In this document: positions 1-7,092 of the stretch, piece by piece
Layout of the letters: every line of letters starts with the position of its first letter
Position numbering within the stretch: the first letter of the stretch is position 1
NCBI GenBank assembly: GCA_944322775.1
Contig: CALUQA010000022.1
Span: 1-8,530, forward strand
Source: an uncultured Elusimicrobiales bacterium
GTDB taxonomy: Bacteria > Elusimicrobiota > Elusimicrobia > Elusimicrobiales > Elusimicrobiaceae
Length of the DNA stretch: 8,530 nucleotides
Direction of reading: 5' to 3'
Translations under genes and position numbers: made by a program
The notes under the pieces: generated by a model
What the model saw: the letters and a program-made list of their open reading frames with translations, nothing else
Told to the model about the DNA's origin: nothing
The model's database searches: none

Positions 1-2271
1 GTGAGCGCGGGCGGCTTCGTCCACAATAATTAAATCAAAAGAACGCGCTTTTACAGGCGGCTGAAACGGTATATGTTGCCAGCGCAAGTTTCCGCACGCA
101 TTGCAAGTGCCGGCATTCCAAGGGCTGTATTGCTGCACCACATATTTATATTGCAGACGCAGTTCGTCGGCAAATTGTTTTTGTATCATCATTTGTTGCA
201 GGCGGCTGTCTTTGAGGTTATTATAAAAGCAGCCCTGTATTTGGTCCAAAAGAGGAATAATATCGTGCACGGCCGGTTTAACAAAAAGATGTTTTTGCTT
301 CAGCGTTTGCACCAGCTCTTTGTATTGGGCAAAGATATGTTCCTCCGGGGCAGAGTGGTCCTCTTTTTGGCATAACTTGCGAAGGATATTTTTTTCTTTT
401 GTGTAATCTTCAACGGTTGTTATATCATCTTCCAATTCGTCAAAAAACCGGTATAACTCCATTGCATTGCACCAGCCGTCATCTTCATCATACAGCGTCC
501 TGTCCAAACGTTGCCGCGGCAAAATTTCGGCCCATTTAGGATTCGTTTTTCCTGCCGGCGGAATAACCATATCATGCAGTTTTTTGATGAGCTGTTTTAA
601 AGGAGCCTCTGTATTAATTTTGTCTACATCTTGCAGCAAATGCACCAGCGTTTTGGCATTTTCATAGCTGGGGTTATGTTTATATACGCCAAGGCCTTCC
701 AAAAACCGGTACCAGGGTTTAAAAAGAGGATTGTCTTTATCCAGTTTTTGTTCTATTTTTTCGGCTACTTTGTTGGCCCAGGCCTGCAAAGCATCATAAT
801 ATTCCTGTTGACGCAGAAAACCGCTTTCCTGCTTCCAGGGGGGCATGCCGTTTTCGGCCAGTTTATCCAATACATTGTCTACGGCTACATGTTGATAACT
901 GGATATTAAAATGCGCGGCACGGGATAGAGGCTGCGGGCCAGTTTATAACTGTCGTCTGTTTTGTATAACTGCACAAAACGGCGGCAAATATGCTGAATG
1001 ATGGTCGTTTTGCCTGTGCCGGGCGGCCCTTGTATAATGGCAATATCGGGGGTGTTGAGGGCTTTCCAAATGGCTTCTTCCTGTTTGGGGTCTAGCGGAC
1101 GGTCTTTGTCCGGTTTATTATTTTTGTCATATACTTTGTGGTCGGATTCAATGGCTTCCCCTTTATAGTTTTGGCTGTCAAAAATAATTTTAGCCCAGTG
1201 GGATTTGTTTGTTTGTTGCAGTGCCGCCAAGGCTTGCCGCCGGCGGGTAGCTATTTTTTTCTCGCCTACGGTATCCAGTACCAGAGAGCCGGCTTGGGAA
1301 ATGTAGTTATTTTGGTTAAACTCTTGCTCCGGAAGGATAGTGGTCAGTTGGTTGCCGTTTATGCTTTTAATGCTGCCTACGCGAATGGAAGGATCGGTGT
1401 TGGTGGCCAGAAAAATGTGGGCGCTGTCTTGGTTAAACAAATCTTCACTTACGGCGCGGTCCAACGTAAACGAGAAAGTGACGTAGCCGTTATCGTGGGT
1501 AATACGGGCGTCGGTATAGTGGAATTCGCCCAATTCCTGTATGTTTTCACTTCTTTCTATATCCAACAGATTTTGAAATTCTTCCAACAGCTGTCTGTAA
1601 GTTTTTGTTGTTTGCGGCACTGTATCGTCGGCCAAATTTGTGGGTTGCTGGACCGTGAACGTAATTTCCGGCGCAAGGGCAGCCGTCCACAAGCGGTCGT
1701 CCTGTTTGTCTATTTCTTTTGGCGTGGAGCTGATTTTGCCGTTATTTGCCACGGCGGCATGAAAACGGCCGTTGTCATAGACTAACAATTCAATATGGTT
1801 GGGGTTGTTGGAGTTTTGGGCTCTTCGGTAAAGCAACAATTTTTGCTGTCCCGTATTAAACAGCATACTGCGTTCAAACGCTTTCGCCTCGTCAGGATTT
1901 TCCAGGGACAGATTGATGTGCTCTTTTTTAACAAGTTGCTGAAAGCGGTAAACCCGCAAGTATAAATCTTCGTCCGAGCCAAACGAAGACGGGAAAAACA
2001 GATATCCCCTTTGGCCGTTTTGCTGTTCTTCTAACATTTGCAACAAAAGGGCCAGGGTGTGGGCAGAACTTTTACATATAAAAGAAGTATACCCCGGCAC
2101 ATTGTCTATAAATATTTTATTGCGCTCTACGGAAAGTTGTTGCGCCTCTATCATGCAGGAGGAGAGTTTAAACTGCCGTATGGTCTGCGCAGAGATTATT
2201 TCGTCCATTTTCAGCTGCAAGGGCGGCATACTGACCGAAGAAAGTTGATTTAAGATTTCTATATTTAACAT
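1..2271 (-). CDS. SF1 helicase of Upf1/Dna2/NAM7 type (3' end beyond window)
   Basis: I translated this frame by hand: it is open for 757 codons and runs off the left edge, so the C-terminal motor half (motifs III-VI) is not seen. Visible motifs are a Q-motif-like PLDPKQ ending at Q397, Walker A GPPGTGKTT at 415-423 (K421), motif Ia SYQHVAVDN at 458-466, and Walker B FDLIIVDEAARAH at 745-757 (D751, E752). This order and the wording of motif Ia are those of SF1B Upf1/Dna2-like ATPases, which unwind or translocate on DNA or RNA. About 390 residues precede the motor. Roughly 265-345 is beta-rich and sits where domain 1B lies in Upf1-like proteins. A long, mostly helical insert of about 280 residues separates motif Ia from II and carries one CxxC pair (C723, C726). 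The start ATG at 2271 overlaps the kinase stop, suggesting coupled translation. Family assignment is firm; DNA versus RNA substrate is unknown. Confidence 0.9.
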   Translation of the reverse strand, partial: MLNIEILNQLSSVSMPPLQLKMDEIISAQTIRQFKLSSCMIEAQQLSVERNKIFIDNVPGYTSFICKSSAHTLALLLQMLEEQQNGQRGYLFFPSSFGSDEDLYLRVYRFQQLVKKEHINLSLENPDEAKAFERSMLFNTGQQKLLLYRRAQNSNNPNHIELLVYDNGRFHAAVANNGKISSTPKEIDKQDDRLWTAALAPEITFTVQQPTNLADDTVPQTTKTYRQLLEEFQNLLDIERSENIQELGEFHYTDARITHDNGYVTFSFTLDRAVSEDLFNQDSAHIFLATNTDPSIRVGSIKSINGNQLTTILPEQEFNQNNYISQAGSLVLDTVGEKKIATRRRQALAALQQTNKSHWAKIIFDSQNYKGEAIESDHKVYDKNNKPDKDRPLDPKQEEAIWKALNTPDIAIIQGPPGTGKTTIIQHICRRFVQLYKTDDSYKLARSLYPVPRILISSYQHVAVDNVLDKLAENGMPPWKQESGFLRQQEYYDALQAWANKVAEKIEQKLDKDNPLFKPWYRFLEGLGVYKHNPSYENAKTLVHLLQDVDKINTEAPLKQLIKKLHDMVIPPAGKTNPKWAEILPRQRLDRTLYDEDDGWCNAMELYRFFDELEDDITTVEDYTKEKNILRKLCQKEDHSAPEEHIFAQYKELVQTLKQKHLFVKPAVHDIIPLLDQIQGCFYNNLKDSRLQQMMIQKQFADELRLQYKYVVQQYSPWNAGTCNACGNLRWQHIPFQPPVKARSFDLIIVDEAARAH
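2265..2271 (-). other. kinase stop / helicase start overlap (ATGTTAA)
   Basis: On the minus strand the seven bases ATGTTAA contain the helicase ATG (2271-2269) and the kinase TAA (2267-2265) in different frames. No strong Shine-Dalgarno precedes the helicase ATG; only a GAGAG-like stretch lies upstream. Terminating ribosomes probably reinitiate here, which would tie helicase output to kinase output. Confidence 0.6.
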
Positions 2272-3737
2272 GCTTCTGTTCTCTCGTAGCGAATAATAGT
2301 GGCGGTGGGATAAACGGGACCGCCGTTTTTAATGGGACACGGTTGAATGGTGTCGTTACATACAATAAAATTGCCCGAATGCAAGACAATAGCCTTGCTT
2401 GGGTCTGCGGGAATATCCGTTTTCTGTAAACCGTTGGGCGTATTAAAATACAGTTGTGCATTGCTGTGGTGGGGGTTGTACACGCATACGGTGGCCGCGG
2501 CGGCTTTTTTGGAAGGGGCCGTATAACGGAACTGCAAAAAAGCCTGGGAAGAATGATTCCAAGGATAAATAAACTGTGTGTCAATATTTTGCAGCCCTTT
2601 TTTGAGTATAATTTGATAGGACGTAGGGCCGTATTGCTGCACGGCGTTGTTGGGGCCCCAGTAGCCCGTAAATATCCGCAAATAGCGCACCACGCCGTCT
2701 TTGCTTTTGCACCAGGGGCAAATGCTGATATACTTATCCTGTCCTGTTTCTTTTTTATGTTTTTCGTCCGGCACTACATAAGGGAAGTGAAAGTGTCCGC
2801 AGACGGGGCATTCTATCAGGTTGTAATAAGCTTCCAAAAAGGCTTTTTCAAACTCAGCAGCAGAGCTGCGGGACAGCGGCCGGTTTTTATATTTGGCGAA
2901 AGTTTTGTAAAAAAGCCGTTTTAACTTTTCCGTGCATACATATTCGGCCGGCATCAGGGCCGGGTCTTCGTCGGATACATAGGTTGCCTTTCCGGCTAAA
3001 GCGTCGGCCTCCTGCTGTTCGGAAGCGGAATGAATAATGTCGCTTCCTCTAAAGGGGTGGCCCAAACGCAACAGCTGAAATAACAACACGGCCAAAGACC
3101 AATCTTCCGCTGCCGGGTCAATGGGCAGCCCCTCCAGCACTTCCGGGGCTATATAGCCGGGGGTACCCAAAACCGGCAAAATGCCGGATGCCGCCACATA
3201 TATATTGTCTATATCAATCACAGCGGCGTTAATTTGTCCGTCCACTTCCCGAATAAGGACATTGCTGGCAGAAATGTCCCCATAGGTCAGATTTTGTTGA
3301 TGTAACTGGCGGAAAGCACTGGCCAGGCGCCAGCCCAGCAGCAGCCTTTTTTCAAGGCCCCATTTATTAAACCAAATTTTCCATTCCTGAAAATTAGAAG
3401 GTTTGTGTTCATCCTTGCCCAAAGGATAAATTTTGCTGAGCACGGAAGGCAGGGCGGACACATTTTCCATAATATAGCCGGTTTGAGGCTTTCTTAAAAT
3501 ATCTTGAATGCGGATGAAATTTTCCGGCAGGGTATTTTGAATCGTTCGTATTTTTTCAAGTTTTCGTAACCACCTTTGCTGCTCTTCTGCGCTGTCAGCG
3601 GTATACATTTTGGCCACGTGTTTGGGGTCGCCTTTTAGCGTATAGATGCTTCCTTGCCCGCCGGAAGCAAGCAATTTATCCACGATATATGTCTGGTGGA
3701 ATAAAGAATACAAAGGGGTGTTGGGTTTTAAAGTCAT
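2265..3737 (-). CDS. Ser/Thr protein kinase with zinc ribbon and C-terminal domain (YegI-like context)
   Basis: This is a 490-residue soluble protein. The kinase domain fills about 15-300: glycine loop ASGGQGSIY at 24-32, beta3 lysine in VAKMY (K43), hinge YIMENV at 88-93, catalytic loop YGDISASNVL (D154, N159), metal-binding D175 in VIDIDN in place of DFG, activation segment GTPGYIAPE at 191-199, and DWS with D212. All residues needed for phosphotransfer are present, so it should be active. Next comes a zinc ribbon, CPVC (C310, C313) and CPWC (C340, C343). A beta-rich tail of about 145 residues follows that I do not recognise. It lies 53 bases after the vWA gene and overlaps the helicase. 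A weak AAGG ribosome site precedes the ATG. By context it resembles kinases of TerY/YegL-kinase-phosphatase triads. The substrate is unknown; the helicase and vWA protein are the obvious candidates. Confidence 0.9.
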   Translation of the reverse strand: MTLKPNTPLYSLFHQTYIVDKLLASGGQGSIYTLKGDPKHVAKMYTADSAEEQQRWLRKLEKIRTIQNTLPENFIRIQDILRKPQTGYIMENVSALPSVLSKIYPLGKDEHKPSNFQEWKIWFNKWGLEKRLLLGWRLASAFRQLHQQNLTYGDISASNVLIREVDGQINAAVIDIDNIYVAASGILPVLGTPGYIAPEVLEGLPIDPAAEDWSLAVLLFQLLRLGHPFRGSDIIHSASEQQEADALAGKATYVSDEDPALMPAEYVCTEKLKRLFYKTFAKYKNRPLSRSSAAEFEKAFLEAYYNLIECPVCGHFHFPYVVPDEKHKKETGQDKYISICPWCKSKDGVVRYLRIFTGYWGPNNAVQQYGPTSYQIILKKGLQNIDTQFIYPWNHSSQAFLQFRYTAPSKKAAAATVCVYNPHHSNAQLYFNTPNGLQKTDIPADPSKAIVLHSGNFIVCNDTIQPCPIKNGGPVYPTATIIRYERTEAC

Positions 3738-3790
3738 AAAATTCTGCCTTATAGGGGGCCACAGCGTAGGCCAGAAATTAAAGGTATTTT

Positions 3791-4462
3791 TTAAATTTTA
3801 TCTAACGGATTAAAAGGCCTCGCTATGGATTGCTCAAAGGGAATGCGGCCCTGGGTGCGCATAATGGTGCTTTGCGTAGCCCAAGCAAAAAAAGCTTGTA
3901 TTTGGCTGACGTCTTGCGTGTTCCAAACAGGGATATTGGGGGAATGAATAAATTCCTCCAACAGTTTGTCGTTTTGATCATTCCCCACGCCGATAGCAAA
4001 GCGCTGCGCCCCTTGAGAAAGACGAAGCAGCGTTTGAAGAGGCTGCCATTGGGCGGGAGGCATATCCGGCTGTTTATCCGTGGGGATACCGTCGGTAATT
4101 AAGAACAGGGAGGGTTTTTTGGCATTTTGGGGGCAAATGTTTTCATCTTGCAGCATGCCTGAAACAAGGTCAAACGCGTTCCCCATAGGCGTTTTGCCAA
4201 AGGCAGCCAGTGCAGGCAGTTCCACCTCTTCAATATTAGTCATGGGCAGCGTTACTTCTGCATTGTCTCCCCCGAATGTAATAATAGAAAGTTCAAATTG
4301 GTCCATAGGGCTTTGCACTTCTTTAAAAAGATTCAGCATATTCTGTAAGGCGGTGTTGAGAGAGCTTATTTTTTCTCCGTGCATGCTGCCGGAAGTATCG
4401 GCCAGCACAAATAAAGGAACGGCTCTTTTTTCCGGGCCTTTAAATAAAGCTTCATCTATCAT
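3791..4462 (-). CDS. vWA domain protein, TerY/YegL-like
   Basis: This 223-residue protein is nearly all one von Willebrand factor A domain, and its length is typical of YegL/TerY proteins. The metal-ion-dependent adhesion site is complete: DTSGSM at 22-27 (D22, S24, S26), T91 in GKTPMGNAF, and D124 in FLITDGIPTD. There is no signal peptide or membrane segment, so it should act in the cytoplasm. The family is thought to act as a metal-dependent protein-binding scaffold, and in TerY-type triads it is coupled with a kinase and a PP2C phosphatase. It is the first gene of the minus-strand set. Start choice is supported by TAAGGAGA seven bases upstream of ATG 4462. Its residue pattern is clear; its partner is inferred from gene order only. 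Confidence 0.9.
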   Translation of the reverse strand: MIDEALFKGPEKRAVPLFVLADTSGSMHGEKISSLNTALQNMLNLFKEVQSPMDQFELSIITFGGDNAEVTLPMTNIEEVELPALAAFGKTPMGNAFDLVSGMLQDENICPQNAKKPSLFLITDGIPTDKQPDMPPAQWQPLQTLLRLSQGAQRFAIGVGNDQNDKLLEEFIHSPNIPVWNTQDVSQIQAFFAWATQSTIMRTQGRIPFEQSIARPFNPLDKI

Positions 4463-4469
4463 TTTTGCT

Positions 4470-4477
4470 TCTCCTTA
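4470..4477 (-). promoter_or_regulatory. ribosome binding site of the vWA gene
   Basis: Minus-strand TAAGGAGA ends seven bases before ATG 4462. It is a strong Shine-Dalgarno and fixes the start of the first gene of the vWA-kinase-helicase set. Confidence 0.8.
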
Positions 4478-4492
4478 TAGACGCAATAATAT

Positions 4493-4520
4493 GGCAGAAA
4501 CAGCTGCCAAATTCATTATA
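4493..4520 (-). promoter_or_regulatory. candidate -10 box and inverted repeat upstream of the vWA gene
   Basis: Minus-strand TATAAT (4520-4515) is a perfect -10 hexamer about 52 bases before the vWA ATG. I find no good -35 at 16-18 bases, so the promoter may be weak or activator-dependent. Just downstream, where transcription would start, lies the inverted repeat GGCAG-6-CTGCC (4493-4508), which could be an operator or a leader hairpin. The repeat is short and could be chance. Confidence 0.35.
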
Positions 4521-4585
4521 CTAATTCGTTTTATATTACACGATGCCTAAATGACAACATATTGTCGCAGTAAATGGCACGGGGT

Positions 4586-4614
4586 TTGCCTGTTTTGGCA
4601 AGTTTAAGTAAAAT
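4586..4614 (+). promoter_or_regulatory. candidate promoter of the nuclease gene
   Basis: TTGCCT (4586-4591) and TAAAAT (4609-4614) are separated by exactly 17 bases and match sigma70 consensus at 4/6 and 5/6. The -35 overlaps a small inverted repeat, TTGCC-6-GGCAA (4586-4601), a possible operator. The implied leader is about 90 bases, and no Shine-Dalgarno is seen near ATG 4711. Confidence 0.35.
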
Positions 4615-4710
4615 GAGAATATCCCGACGCAATCCTGAGGGGAAAACAGCTTCAAAATATGGCATAGGATAGATGCAAGCTGTTGGCATAAAAGATATAC
4701 CGTTGCTATT

Positions 4711-5958
4711 ATGGAAAACGTAGCCAATCATTCTCAAAAACTCTCGCAAGACCATACGCAAGCCGCAAGGAATCTGTTGCGGCAAGTGGCGCATATCCGC
4801 CGCCGGTATACGCAAGAATTGGCCAAAAACGGACGAAATTGGAATGTGTTTTATGCCGCTGGCAAACATTTGTACAAAGAGGAAATGTTTCATTCCCATT
4901 TTTTGGCCGTTTTGCTGGCCCGTCAAAACGAACAAAAAGAAAACCTGTTTTTAAAGTGTTTTTTAGAACAAGTGGCGCAAAACAACCCTCTGGAGACCGA
5001 TTTTTCGGCTTTCTATGCAGGAACCGTTAAAATAAGTACGGAAAAGGCCATCGGTTCCATTAAGGATAATTATGCCTCCGGTGGGCGTATTGATATCTTA
5101 ATAGAAAAGGGAAACAGGCAAATTTTAATAGAAAATAAAATCTATGCAGCAGACCAGCCCCGCCAGTTAATGCGTTATCACCGCAAATATCCGCAGGCAA
5201 CACTTATTTATCTTACGTTAGACGGCAAAAAACCAAGCGCCGCCAGTGCCGGCAATTTGCAGGATAGCGAATATGTTTGTCTCTCCTACAAAACGGATGT
5301 AACCGCCTGGTTGGCTGCCTGCGTGCGGTATTTGGCCGGCAAGCCGGAGGAATTGCCCTTGCAAACGGCAATTACAGAATATACAGACGTAATAAACGAT
5401 TTGACCGGACAAGGAGGAATACAACCCATGACGCAGCAGATAAGTGATTTGTTAAGCCAAAATAAAGAAAATCTGGCCAGCGCACGGGATGTGTGCCAGG
5501 CAATAACCGAGGCCCGCAATCAAGTGTTAAATGACAAATTTTTTGTTCCCTTGACCGCTTTTGTCAAAAAGCATTATGGCCAAGAGGTGGAATTAAAGAC
5601 CAAAAAACGGAAAGGGGCAATTGAGGAGTTTTCTATATGGGTGCCCGAGTGGCAAAAGATGATTTTGCGTTTTAATTATGAACTGGGCGGTATTTGCGGG
5701 TTGGGTTTTAAAAATCAGGCTGCTATTGAGGCCGACGGCGGCAAGATAAGCCGCTTTGTTAAAGAGCATTGTGAAAAAGATTTGCAGACGCTTTGGTGGC
5801 CGTTGATTTACCGCATAGATACCTATCCGTTTTGGAATTTTAATATAACGCTGTCTTTGTTTGACGGGGCGGACGATATTTTGACTTATTATGAAAATAA
5901 AATAGAAGACTTGTTTGCCGTGGCCCGCCAACTGAAGGCAAGCGGGATAGAGCTGTAA
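4711..5958 (+). CDS. PD-(D/E)XK nuclease superfamily protein
   Basis: This is a 415-residue soluble protein. The N-terminal region has the NVF...MFHSHFLAVLL pattern (45-69) that precedes the nuclease fold in PDDEXK_4-type proteins. The core follows: an acidic residue near E111, GGRIDILIEKG with D128, and ILIENKIYAADQPRQL with E141 and K143 plus Q149 and Q152. This is the D...ExK site with trailing glutamines typical of the family, so metal-dependent DNA cleavage is plausible. The C-terminal half (about 190-415) is not one I recognise; near 300-340 it has beta strands with IWVPEW and a GGICGLGFK stretch. No Shine-Dalgarno is evident, but there is no in-frame ATG, GTG or TTG between the upstream stop near 4636 and ATG 4711. 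It diverges from the vWA gene. Such proteins are common in defence islands, though membership in the vWA-kinase-helicase system is inferred only. Confidence 0.85.
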   Translation: MENVANHSQKLSQDHTQAARNLLRQVAHIRRRYTQELAKNGRNWNVFYAAGKHLYKEEMFHSHFLAVLLARQNEQKENLFLKCFLEQVAQNNPLETDFSAFYAGTVKISTEKAIGSIKDNYASGGRIDILIEKGNRQILIENKIYAADQPRQLMRYHRKYPQATLIYLTLDGKKPSAASAGNLQDSEYVCLSYKTDVTAWLAACVRYLAGKPEELPLQTAITEYTDVINDLTGQGGIQPMTQQISDLLSQNKENLASARDVCQAITEARNQVLNDKFFVPLTAFVKKHYGQEVELKTKKRKGAIEEFSIWVPEWQKMILRFNYELGGICGLGFKNQAAIEADGGKISRFVKEHCEKDLQTLWWPLIYRIDTYPFWNFNITLSLFDGADDILTYYENKIEDLFAVARQLKASGIEL

Positions 5959-6010
5959 CGACGGGGCGGTCGGGAAAATATTTCTGTATGTTTAATGTCC
6001 ATATTATTAT

Positions 6011-6042
6011 TAAAAAGCCGCTTCGTACGAAGCGGCTTTTTA
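6011..6042. terminator. bidirectional Rho-independent terminator
   Basis: This is a perfect 32-base palindrome: each arm is 16 bases, with a GC-rich stem GCCGCTTC/GAAGCGGC, a GTAC loop, an A5 run on the left and a T5 run on the right. It lies between the converging nuclease (stop 5958) and permease (stop 6051) genes and would end transcription from both sides. Confidence 0.9.
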
Positions 6043-6050
6043 GTTCTATT

Positions 6051-7034
6051 TTAGAGTATCCAGTTCAGTATGTATCCCACGATGATAAAGGCCACAATTA
6101 AATAGCCTAAGAAATAGCCTATCACCTTCCAGGACAGCACTTTTTTAAGCATCATTATTTCCGGCAGAGAAATGGCCGTAATACTCATCAGCAATACCAA
6201 GGCTGTTCCGATGGGCACTCCCTTTAAAAGCAAGGCCTGAATAATGGGGATAACCCCTACGTGATTGGCGTAAATCGGCGCGCCGGCAATAGAGGCAATA
6301 GGCACGGCAAACGGATTGCCCGCACCCAAATATTTGCCTAAAAATTCAACAGGCACATAACCGTGAATAGCTGCCCCCACCACTAAACCCAAAAAAACAT
6401 ATAAAGCAATGCTTTTTAAGGTGTCCCAAGCAAAAAAGTGGGCATATTTAACGTTGCCTATTAACTTTTGTTTAAACGTTTTTTTGCAACTGCATTTACA
6501 TTGACAGGCGTATTGCATTTGCGGTTCTGACGTCAGCGGAATTACGTATTTTTCCATATGGAAGGCGTCCACCAAATAACCGCCTATAACAGCAATAACG
6601 GCCCCGACAAGCACATATACCAAAGCTACCACCGGGCCGGCACCCTTCATGCTAAAAAGCAGTACGGTGGCAATTTCGCTGATAAGCGGAGAACTGATCA
6701 AAAAAGCCATGGTAATGCCAAAGGGAATGCCGGCCGTCAAAAAACCGATAAAAAGAGGAATAGACGAGCAGGAACAAAACGGGGTGACTACACCCAAAAA
6801 TACAGCCAACATATAACCATACCAACGTTTTTTGCCGGCCAAATAACGTTCAATGCGTTGGGGCGAAAGTTGTTGGCGGAAGAGCGAGATAATAAATATC
6901 AGTATATAAATGAGTACGAATATTTTGGTGATGTCTTCTACAAAAAAATGTAAAGCCATGCCAAAAGAACTGTCGGGCGGTACGTGTAACATGTTTAATG
7001 TCCAGTCTGCCAGTGAGGTGAAAATATGAAACAT
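6051..7034 (-). CDS. ArsP/DUF318-type permease, probable metalloid or organoarsenical efflux
   Basis: This is a 327-residue membrane protein with about eight predicted helices (roughly 35-51, 72-100, 104-129, 134-152, 206-226, 247-270, 272-293, 304-325). The signature TPFCSCSSIPLFIGFL (84-99, C87 and C89) is that of the DUF318/ArsP permease family, whose characterised members export trivalent organoarsenicals. The segment GAPIYANHVGVIPI (251-264) lies in the second half, consistent with a two-repeat architecture. A loop at 175-190 carries C177, C179, C181 and C183 among lysines, a likely soft-metal binding patch. I chose ATG 7034 because AAAGGAGA lies seven bases upstream; the frame stays open upstream to ATG 7112 with no ribosome site and would overlap arsR. 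It sits 58 bases after arsR, presumably co-transcribed and repressed by it. The metalloid is inferred, not seen. Confidence 0.87.
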   Translation of the reverse strand: MFHIFTSLADWTLNMLHVPPDSSFGMALHFFVEDITKIFVLIYILIFIISLFRQQLSPQRIERYLAGKKRWYGYMLAVFLGVVTPFCSCSSIPLFIGFLTAGIPFGITMAFLISSPLISEIATVLLFSMKGAGPVVALVYVLVGAVIAVIGGYLVDAFHMEKYVIPLTSEPQMQYACQCKCSCKKTFKQKLIGNVKYAHFFAWDTLKSIALYVFLGLVVGAAIHGYVPVEFLGKYLGAGNPFAVPIASIAGAPIYANHVGVIPIIQALLLKGVPIGTALVLLMSITAISLPEIMMLKKVLSWKVIGYFLGYLIVAFIIVGYILNWIL

Positions 7035-7040
7035 AATGTG

Positions 7041-7050
7041 TTCTCCTTTT
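7041..7050 (-). promoter_or_regulatory. ribosome binding site of the permease
   Basis: Minus-strand AAAAGGAGAA lies about seven bases before ATG 7034. It decides the start against the longer open frame beginning at 7112. Confidence 0.8.
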
Positions 7051-7060
7051 ATATTTATAT

Positions 7061-7082
7061 ATTTACATATATAGATATGTTT
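7061..7082 (-). promoter_or_regulatory. second probable ArsR operator, between arsR and the permease
   Basis: Read on the minus strand from 7082, this 22-base site matches 20 of 22 bases of the site at 7391-7412 read on the plus strand; the shared core is AAACATATCTATAT. It contains the perfect inverted repeat ACATAT-4-ATATGT (7065-7080). It could let the repressor block read-through or a local promoter, or bridge to the upstream site. Confidence 0.55.
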
Positions 7083-7092
7083 GCTAAAAAAA

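Noticed and set aside
1138..1785. 215-codon plus-strand open frame opposite the helicase gene
   Set aside because: It mirrors the helicase codon frame exactly, has no recognisable domain and no ribosome site; the minus-strand reading carries the helicase motifs.
4080..4550. 156-codon plus-strand open frame opposite the vWA gene, reaching into the divergent gap
   Set aside because: The minus strand encodes an intact vWA MIDAS here; the plus reading has no domain and no ribosome site.
4531..4935. 134-codon minus-strand open frame crossing the divergent gap and the nuclease start
   Set aside because: It overlaps the N-terminal part of the nuclease-like protein, which matches a known family pattern, and shows no domain itself.
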